From: CAZZKJ01 sp964654695
Lineage (GTDB): Bacteria; Krumholzibacteriota; Krumholzibacteriia; WVZY01
Assembly: GCA_964654695.1 (NCBI GenBank)
Contig: CAZZKJ010000060.1
Coordinates: forward strand, 1-12,051
Length of the DNA: 12,051 bases
Reading direction: 5' to 3'
Under the pieces are notes generated by a model that was not told the origin of the DNA, ran no database searches, and saw only the letters and a program-made list of their open reading frames with translations. The position numbers and the translations under genes were made by a program. Positions 6,884 through 12,051 of this stretch are shown here, piece by piece; position 1 is the first letter of the stretch; every line of letters begins with the position of its first letter.

Positions 6884-7693
6884 ATGAAAGTATCCTTTAT
6901 TCTAATTGTTACTGCCGTATTTGCGATATTGCTGGCAGGCTGCAAGAATGATAAAAGCCCCGTTGAAGAGGCGGTTCTGCAGACCTCCCTCTTCTGGGCC
7001 GCATCGGAAGTATACCTGACGGATACGACGACGTCGGTCGATGGATGGATAACGGGAGATCCCTTACCCTCATTATATCATGTAAGAGTAAACGGGCAGA
7101 TCTTCGATGGATCCGGTTACAGTGAAATGATGAATGGATACGTATCCTTCGCCGGAACTCCTCTCGACTACACGCCGGACCCGGTGAATGTCGAAGTGAG
7201 TACATCAAGCGGCATACTCAACGGTTCATGTTCATATCCGGGTATTGCCGGAAACATCTCTCTCAGTTCCTCATCCCTGCAGGTTGGAGACCCTTTGATA
7301 ATCTCATGGACGACCGGCGCGGATTTTGTGCAGTTGTACGCCTACTGCGAATGGAATGATCAACTGTCACAATACCATTATCTGTCTCTGGATACATTGG
7401 TGGCCGGCAACAGCGTAACGTATAATTTTCCGTTCATCAGCCAGGGAGGACGCGTAATGGTAGGCTCTATCAGAACCCTTTGCGGGCCTTACCCGGCGCC
7501 TGGGGCCGTGCCCAATATGTCCGGCGACGGCATTGGGTTCTTGTATTACAAAGGGTATTATCAGGATTTAAACCAGGAAGTTGTTATAGGCACAGGATTT
7601 CCGGCGCCTCCCAACGCCGGGCTCGCACCGCCGCCGCTTGATGAACGCAATGCTGCTCTGGAAAAAGCGATGGCCGTAAAACTGGGGTGGTAA
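6884..7693 (+). CDS. Lipoprotein of unknown function
   Basis: The product has 269 residues. It begins with a lipoprotein signal (ILLAGC, lipidated Cys20), so it should be anchored in the membrane after lipid attachment. No known domain can be recognised. The mature chain is rich in Ser, Thr, Gly and Tyr with alternating beta-strand-like patterns, including a segment around residues 120-150 (SLSSSSLQVGDPLIISWTTG) that resembles an Ig-like beta-sandwich. The C-terminus is proline-rich (GFPAPPNAGLAPPPLDE) and then helical. ATG 6884 follows a G-rich ribosome site (6872-6877, spacing 6). It starts 36 nt after the DUF3179 selenoprotein, with no terminator between them, so the two are probably co-transcribed and could meet in the cell envelope; that link is inference. 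Confidence 0.8.
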   Translation: MKVSFILIVTAVFAILLAGCKNDKSPVEEAVLQTSLFWAASEVYLTDTTTSVDGWITGDPLPSLYHVRVNGQIFDGSGYSEMMNGYVSFAGTPLDYTPDPVNVEVSTSSGILNGSCSYPGIAGNISLSSSSLQVGDPLIISWTTGADFVQLYAYCEWNDQLSQYHYLSLDTLVAGNSVTYNFPFISQGGRVMVGSIRTLCGPYPAPGAVPNMSGDGIGFLYYKGYYQDLNQEVVIGTGFPAPPNAGLAPPPLDERNAALEKAMAVKLGW

Positions 7694-7715
7694 AAGAAAT
7701 AGTATTCCGATTTCC

Positions 7716-7730
7716 TGCGGCCAAACCGCA
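7716..7730. terminator. Weak hairpin between convergent lipoprotein and M14 genes
   Basis: TGCGG (7716-7720) and CCGCA (7726-7730) flank the loop CCAAA, immediately next to the TGA of the M14 gene. There is no T tract on either strand, so intrinsic termination is doubtful. Confidence 0.25.
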
Positions 7731-9551
7731 TCAACGCATATCTGCCAATTCGTCTACGGCGGTCCTGTTCATTATGCGCCCTACCGGATAAACGTTGATT
7801 CTTTCATCCCAGTAAGGGGTGTGCATATAGAACCAGTTCAGGATCTGTCTCGGATTTTCCGCTGAGTCTTCATTATCCTCGCGCCACTGATCGAACTCGT
7901 CGCGCAGGCCGGGATCTTCATCCAGCATTTGCCGCGCCATTTCTTCCATTACATAATCCTCTGTATATTCCTTTTGTTCGAAAATCGTATTGAAAAATCC
8001 CCAAAAGACATACGAATCGGGACCATGAGGCTCGAGAATATGCGCCGCGGCTCTTGCCGACCTCTGGTTCATATCTATGATTGCCGATCCCCGCGGGAAC
8101 ACCCTGGTTTCCGTATATTCCTCGACATCGTACTTCAAAGGAAATCTGCCTTCGTAGGGTTTATTGTTCCAACTGGCATTATCGAAACGATAGGAATTCA
8201 CTTTTATCCGGGCGTCATGTTTCAATCGATAGGTTTTTATTCCGTGCAATGCCAGCCTTTCGATGACATCCGTCCATTGAGGCGGTATGATGTAGGCCTC
8301 GGGAAGTTCCACCGTCACCGACGGTTCCCACCTGCCGAAAAAGGGGATTTTGTAAGTTACGGGATCGCTGCCGAATTTGAACCAGTCTCCGCCGGTGAGA
8401 CCGCTGTGCGTTTTTTCATAATCCACACCAAGAAAATCCATCACGGTGCTGTCGGGCAAGGGTCTAAATCGCAGTGCGAAAGGTTCCTTCCTGAATTCCG
8501 CTTCAGCGGTTCGTGCGTCGGCCTCCCGGTTCAATCGCATCAGACGGTCGTACTCGCTGTTCAGAATAACCAGGGTATTTTTCAACATTTCATATGTTCC
8601 CGTCACGCGGGTTTTATAATCCTTGAGCATGTGGGTTTCAATAAGAAGACCGGGGCGGTTTTGAATTGCTGTATAACCCTGGGAAAACCGGGGCCCGGCT
8701 ACCCACGTTACCAATCCGCTTCGCACATCATGGCGCTTTCTGAAAAATACATAAGGAGATACAGGAAATCCGGACCCTTCCATCAACTTTTCCATCTGGT
8801 CCAGATAATTGTTCCTGACCCATGCGGTAAGGTCCGCGTCCATGTTGCCTCTGATTTCCAGGGCATAGGTTATCGCGTATTGAAAGTCAGCGCCGTCGGT
8901 GACATGGCAGTCTATGAAAAAATCGGGCAGCCACTTCTGGAAAAGTCTGAGCCATGATTTCATTTCGGAAGAATCGGCCTTTAAATAATCCCGGTTCAGG
9001 TTCAGATTCTGCGCTGTAACCCGCCAGCCCATTTCCTTGGGACCGTTCTGGTTGATACGGTTGTAGGGTCCAAAGTGTTCATGCCCGTCGACATTGAAGA
9101 TGGGTATGAAAAGAACGGTCACATGATCAAGCAGGCCGGGAAAATTTTTTTGAACCGCAATATCTCTCAGAAGCATCAATCCTGCATCTTTGCCGTCGGA
9201 TTCGCCCGCATGAATACAAGCTTGGATCAGCAAGACCGCCTTTCTTTTTTTTGCCGCAGCAGGTTTGAAGCGCCGGTCTTTATCGACCGTAAGCAGAGGC
9301 AGGCCGCGGCCCTGCGGGCTTTCACCGAAGAAGGAAAACTGCAGCCACGGGGAAGCATTTGCCAGGCTTTTGCAGTACCTGACGGTTTCATCATAGCGCG
9401 GGGTTTCACGAAAACCCGATTGTTCGTAATAAGTTACCAATTCGCTGCGGGAATCTGCTAAAGCAGGCAGTGTTCCGCTATGCAGCGCAACGACCAAGAT
9501 AAACACAGCAGAGGCCGGGAAACATATTTTATAAATCGGGATTTTTTTCAC
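7731..9551 (-). CDS. Exported M14-family zinc carboxypeptidase
   Basis: From GTG 9551 the product is 606 residues. It starts with a signal peptide (KKIPIYKICF, hydrophobic AVFILVVAL, cleavage after LPALA), so it acts outside the cytoplasm. The M14 active-site set is present in order: zinc ligands H114 and E117 in IHAGESDG, the FNVDGHEHFG segment, substrate-binding NLNLNRDY (R187), the third zinc ligand H216 in FIDCHVTDG, and the catalytic glutamate E305 in PGLLIETHML. M14 enzymes remove C-terminal residues from peptides. The C-terminal half (about 340-606) is an added region of uncertain fold found in related large bacterial M14 proteins. GTG is chosen because AGGAG (9557-9561) lies 5 nt upstream; the longer ATG 9608 and Met14 starts would translate through that site and spoil the signal peptide. 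Confidence 0.88.
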   Translation of the reverse strand: MKKIPIYKICFPASAVFILVVALHSGTLPALADSRSELVTYYEQSGFRETPRYDETVRYCKSLANASPWLQFSFFGESPQGRGLPLLTVDKDRRFKPAAAKKRKAVLLIQACIHAGESDGKDAGLMLLRDIAVQKNFPGLLDHVTVLFIPIFNVDGHEHFGPYNRINQNGPKEMGWRVTAQNLNLNRDYLKADSSEMKSWLRLFQKWLPDFFIDCHVTDGADFQYAITYALEIRGNMDADLTAWVRNNYLDQMEKLMEGSGFPVSPYVFFRKRHDVRSGLVTWVAGPRFSQGYTAIQNRPGLLIETHMLKDYKTRVTGTYEMLKNTLVILNSEYDRLMRLNREADARTAEAEFRKEPFALRFRPLPDSTVMDFLGVDYEKTHSGLTGGDWFKFGSDPVTYKIPFFGRWEPSVTVELPEAYIIPPQWTDVIERLALHGIKTYRLKHDARIKVNSYRFDNASWNNKPYEGRFPLKYDVEEYTETRVFPRGSAIIDMNQRSARAAAHILEPHGPDSYVFWGFFNTIFEQKEYTEDYVMEEMARQMLDEDPGLRDEFDQWREDNEDSAENPRQILNWFYMHTPYWDERINVYPVGRIMNRTAVDELADMR

Positions 9552-9556
9552 GTGTT

Positions 9557-9561
9557 CTCCT
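9557..9561 (-). promoter_or_regulatory. Shine-Dalgarno AGGAG choosing GTG 9551 for the M14 gene
   Basis: On the minus strand AAAAAGGAGA is followed 5 nt later by GTG. The spacing equals that of the propeller gene at 2312, which supports this start over the upstream ATG codons. Confidence 0.65.
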
Positions 9562-9615
9562 TTTTGCATTCGATACCAACAGCTTTCGGGGGAATTCATG
9601 CGCGCCAATCGTCAA

Positions 9616-9638
9616 ACGGGCTATTCCGGTTAGCCCGT
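9616..9638. other. 8-bp perfect stem between divergent M14 and LVIVD genes
   Basis: ACGGGCTA (9616-9623) and TAGCCCGT (9631-9638) are exact complements around TTCCGGT. On the + strand T-rich sequence follows (GTGTTTTCACTTTTATT), which resembles a terminator. No + gene ends just before it, however, so an operator or a leader structure for the minus-strand M14 transcript fits the position better. Confidence 0.4.
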
Positions 9639-9669
9639 GTTTTCACTTTTATTAAGTCGACCGGACGAT

Positions 9670-9675
9670 TATAAT
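9670..9675 (+). promoter_or_regulatory. Candidate -10 for the LVIVD lipoprotein gene
   Basis: A perfect TATAAT lies 50 bp before ATG 9726, inside GATTATAAT, a string also seen near thrC. There is no convincing -35. The gene has no evident Shine-Dalgarno. Confidence 0.3.
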
Positions 9676-9725
9676 TTTATTATAGCCCAGGCAAAATATT
9701 TACACAATTAGCAACCTTTTTCTAC

Positions 9726-11684
9726 ATGAGAGCCGAAATTTTTTCAATCCTTCTGATTGCCGCAGTTCTCGGGTGTTCAAATGACACTTTTCTGCCCGGC
9801 GAAGGTAGTTCATCGGGTTGTCTGGATTACAAAGATTTCATTCATTTTGCCGGGTCCATCGACACGCTCGGTGCATGCAAGAACATTGCTGCTGCTGCCG
9901 GCTATGCTTACATCGCTTCGTATTCAAAGGGTCTCTATATCGCGGACATCAGCGATCCCGGATCTCCGTGGATAACCGGATTCGCCGCAGCCCGCGGTAC
10001 TCCGCTCGATGCGGCGGTTGCCGGGGGGTATGTCTTCGTAGCCGATGGATATTACGGGGTGAGCGTGGTAGATGCGCGCGACCCGTCGGCGCCTTCCATA
10101 ATAGCGTCCGTAACAACGCTGGGGAAGGCCTGCTCGATAGCGGTATCGGGAGGCATTGCCTGCGTGATTGAATGCGGATCTGCTTTGAGGTTGATAGATG
10201 TTCATGATCCCGCTCATCCCGTCGTTGTTGGCGGCGATAACTCGATGGTTAATGCCGAGGCGGTTGCGGTGGAAGGAGGACTTGCTTACGTTGCGGCCGG
10301 TATTTCAGGCCTGCAAATAATCGATGTCAGTGTTCCTTCGGAGCCGATTAAGCTTGGAAATATATTTACCGGCGCAAAAATACATGATGTCTTTGTGATC
10401 GGAACAACGGCATATGTAGCAGCGGGGGGCAAGGGGCTGCAGATAATCGATGCTGCCGATCCCACGGCTCCAAGTTTGATTGGTTCGGTCGATACTCCCG
10501 GCGCCGCTTTTGGGCTGGACGTGGCGGCCGGCCGGGCTTATGTAGGAGATTGGTCTTCGGGTCTGCAGGTGGTGGATGTTGAGGAACCATTCGACCCGCA
10601 CATAATAGGCGGGATTGATATGGCCGCCTTGGCTTCCGGTCTGGTTATCAATGAAGATTATGTATATATCGTTGATGAAATATCGGGGATAAATATAATT
10701 GATGTGAGTAATCCTCTAACTGCTCCTTTCGTTTTTGCAGTTCAAACCAACGGGCAGGCTTTCGAAACAGTATTAAAAGGAAACTGGGCGTATGTTGCGG
10801 ATGGAAATCGCGGTCTGACAGTGCTCGATATCAGCACCCCGGATTCACCTGTGGTGATCGGTGGCGTCGATACCCCCGGTAACTGCCTGGCTGTATGCCT
10901 GGATGATTCAACTGCTTATGCTGCGGACGGGACCGCGGGGTTGCAGATCATCGATATATCTGTTCCATCCGATCCAAAGCTTGCCGGCGCTCTTTCCACG
11001 GGGGATATCGCATACGATGTGGCGGCTGCTGATTCCGTTGTTTTTGTTGCTGCGCGAACATTAGGTGTTGAGATTTTTGATTTCAGCATCCCCAAATACC
11101 CTCTGCTGGTGGACGTTTTCGATCCGGGAGGGACGGTATTGAGTCTGGCCCTGAGCGGCGACATGCTGTACGTTCCCGAAACGAATTTTGGCGTGCATGT
11201 TCTGGATATAAGCGATCCCCGGAATCCGGGCGTTGTGAGGTCGGTAATGATACCGGGTGGGGCGCTGAGGCTAAACGCAGCGGACGATTATTTATTCGCG
11301 ACTACATCCCGCGCAGCTGTGGCCATACTCGATATATCTATTCCATCTCAACCGGTTCTCATGAGCATCTTCAAGACGGCGGGCAGTTGTTATAAAGTCG
11401 GAGCAGCCGGGGGACACGCCTATGTCGCCGACGGTACCTCGGGAATGCAGATCCTGGACGTTTCGAATGCAGCGTTTCCTTATCCCTGCGGCAATCTGGG
11501 AACCGATGGATATACATCGCACGTCTCCATTGGTGCGGGTCTGCTGTATATTGCAGATCGCTCGGGAACAGTCAGGACCTCTCGGATTCAATGCGGCGGG
11601 TCGACTGCTCCGGCCCGGCAGCGCACGGGCCGGCGGCACCGGGGACTTGCCGCTGTGCTGAAACAAACTGCTTCCTGCATCTGA
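9726..11684 (+). CDS. LVIVD-repeat beta-propeller lipoprotein
   Basis: The product has 652 residues. The N-terminus is a short lipoprotein signal (ILLIAAVLGC, Cys17), so it should be membrane-anchored. The rest is about 13 LVIVD repeats of about 42 residues. Each contains an AYVAxxxxGLQIIDVSxPxxP-type unit, such as GLYIADISDPGSP, GLQIIDVSVPSEP, GLTVLDISTPDSP and GVHVLDISDPRNP. Such repeats build one or two beta-propellers used as exported binding platforms; no catalytic motif is seen. The last unit (YIADRSGTV) breaks off and is followed by an atypical Arg-rich tail (residues about 621-652) overlapping strong GC hairpins, possibly a frameshift or insertion. ATG 9726 lacks a clear ribosome site. 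The gene is convergent with the CDGSH gene, with 3 nt between stops. Confidence 0.85.
   Translation: MRAEIFSILLIAAVLGCSNDTFLPGEGSSSGCLDYKDFIHFAGSIDTLGACKNIAAAAGYAYIASYSKGLYIADISDPGSPWITGFAAARGTPLDAAVAGGYVFVADGYYGVSVVDARDPSAPSIIASVTTLGKACSIAVSGGIACVIECGSALRLIDVHDPAHPVVVGGDNSMVNAEAVAVEGGLAYVAAGISGLQIIDVSVPSEPIKLGNIFTGAKIHDVFVIGTTAYVAAGGKGLQIIDAADPTAPSLIGSVDTPGAAFGLDVAAGRAYVGDWSSGLQVVDVEEPFDPHIIGGIDMAALASGLVINEDYVYIVDEISGINIIDVSNPLTAPFVFAVQTNGQAFETVLKGNWAYVADGNRGLTVLDISTPDSPVVIGGVDTPGNCLAVCLDDSTAYAADGTAGLQIIDISVPSDPKLAGALSTGDIAYDVAAADSVVFVAARTLGVEIFDFSIPKYPLLVDVFDPGGTVLSLALSGDMLYVPETNFGVHVLDISDPRNPGVVRSVMIPGGALRLNAADDYLFATTSRAAVAILDISIPSQPVLMSIFKTAGSCYKVGAAGGHAYVADGTSGMQILDVSNAAFPYPCGNLGTDGYTSHVSIGAGLLYIADRSGTVRTSRIQCGGSTAPARQRTGRRHRGLAAVLKQTASCI
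11610..11652. other. Two tandem GC-rich hairpins inside the 3' end of the LVIVD gene
   Basis: CCGGCCCG (11610-11617) pairs perfectly with CGGGCCGG (11626-11633) around an 8-nt loop. CGGCA (11634-11638) and TGCCG (11648-11652) follow at once as a second stem. They end 32 nt before the TGA, in sequence richer in GC than the rest of the gene. They may be a REP-like insertion or an mRNA 3'-end structure; no T tract follows. Confidence 0.45.
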
Positions 11685-11687
11685 ATT

Positions 11688-11936
11688 TCATTCCTCTTTC
11701 TTCAAACTCTTATGTGTCCCGTCGCAGTGCGGTTCCTTGTATGTCATCTTGCAGTTGCACAGGGCCGCCTTTTTTGTTTCTTCGATTGTAAAGCATACGG
11801 GAGAGAATTCAGTTTCTTTGTGTGAGCCGTCGCAAAACGGCTGGGTGGCGGATTCTCCGCATTTGCACCAGTAATAAGTGCCGGGTTCGAGATCCAGGAT
11901 AACGGGTTTGGTGTCGGCAATTTTAGGGTCAGCCAT
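11688..11936 (-). CDS. Small double-CDGSH iron-sulfur protein
   Basis: This complete 82-residue protein holds two CDGSH motifs (zf-CDGSH, PF09360). The first ligand set is C24, C26, C35 and H39 (CKCGESATQPFCDGSH); the second is C60, C62, C71 and H75 (CNCKMTYKEPHCDGTH). Each three-Cys-one-His set is expected to bind a redox-active, pH-sensitive [2Fe-2S] cluster, as in mitoNEET relatives. The tandem form resembles the CISD3/Miner2 class, which works as a monomer with two clusters. There is no signal peptide, so it is probably cytoplasmic. Its exact role (electron or cluster transfer) cannot be read from the sequence. AGGAGG (11945-11950) lies 8 nt before the ATG. Its stop lies 3 nt from the stop of the convergent LVIVD gene. 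Confidence 0.93.
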   Translation of the reverse strand: MADPKIADTKPVILDLEPGTYYWCKCGESATQPFCDGSHKETEFSPVCFTIEETKKAALCNCKMTYKEPHCDGTHKSLKKEE

Positions 11937-11994
11937 GATAGCGGCCTCCTTTTGAAAGGTTGTACTCTTTTCGGGCTTATTCGCATAGGTTTGA

Positions 11995-12032
11995 ATGCCA
12001 CCCGCGCTTATCCGGGCTTAGTGCCGCGCGGG
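11995..12032 (+). repeat. 38-bp GC-rich palindromic repeat, copy 2
   Basis: This is the same element as 40-77, with the arms CCCGCGC (12001-12007) and GCGCGGG (12026-12032). The loop differs at two dinucleotides (CC for TT, TT for AA), so the inner TTTGGGCAAA dyad of copy 1 is lost here. It lies 58 bp upstream of the CDGSH start, in sequence with no other gene assigned up to the window edge. Confidence 0.7.
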
Positions 12033-12051
12033 TCCTGTCGCTGATCACCCC

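Noticed and set aside
7929..8957. Long + strand open frame opposite the M14 gene
   Set aside because: It lies wholly antisense to a gene with clear active-site motifs, has no family signature and has a biased composition: a shadow frame.
1..12051. CRISPR array, insertion sequence, prophage or rRNA
   Set aside because: No regularly spaced repeats, transposase or integrase frames, terminal inverted repeats or rRNA sequence were seen.

Overview
The window looks like chromosomal DNA from an uncultured or little-studied Gram-negative-type bacterium. Most products are envelope proteins: two carry lipobox signal peptides (AGC, LGC) and three carry Sec-type signals. 6-bladed propellers, LVIVD repeats and a GT39-TPR protein are common in FCB-group and Desulfobacterota-like lineages; that placement is inference and I cannot fix a phylum. 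There is no phage, transposase, CRISPR array, rRNA or tRNA.

Layout, left to right: the last 37 codons of an unidentified + strand gene; a convergent GT39-like membrane glycosyltransferase with a C-terminal TPR array (-); a divergent pair of + genes encoding an exported beta-propeller and a DUF502 membrane protein, closed by a hairpin terminator; threonine synthase thrC (-); a + pair encoding an exported DUF3179 protein and a lipoprotein; an exported M14 zinc carboxypeptidase (-); a LVIVD-repeat lipoprotein (+); and a small double-CDGSH iron-sulfur protein (-). Transcription direction changes almost at every gene, so operons are at most two genes long.

The main discovery is the DUF3179 gene at 5783-6847. 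Its frame contains one TGA (6134-6136), which splits it into what automated calling would report as two ORFs. The TGA lies exactly where DUF3179 proteins carry the first Cys of the conserved TWCPLC motif, giving TW-U-PLCHTG (a UxxC redox motif). The frame continues as good DUF3179 sequence on both sides. A bulged stem-loop of 12 base pairs begins 4 nt after the TGA, with its apical loop 21 nt downstream, which suits a bacterial SECIS element. I read it as an exported selenoprotein of 354 residues with Sec118. I do not recall DUF3179 being described as a selenoprotein family. The neighbouring lipoprotein gene, 36 nt downstream, is probably co-transcribed.

A second layer is small repeats and hairpins. 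A 38-bp GC-rich imperfect palindrome occurs near both ends of the window in the same orientation (34 of 38 positions identical), once inside a coding tail. There is also an ATTATAAC/GTTATAAT palindrome before thrC, an 8-bp stem between the M14 and LVIVD genes, and strong GC hairpins inside the atypical C-terminus of the LVIVD protein.
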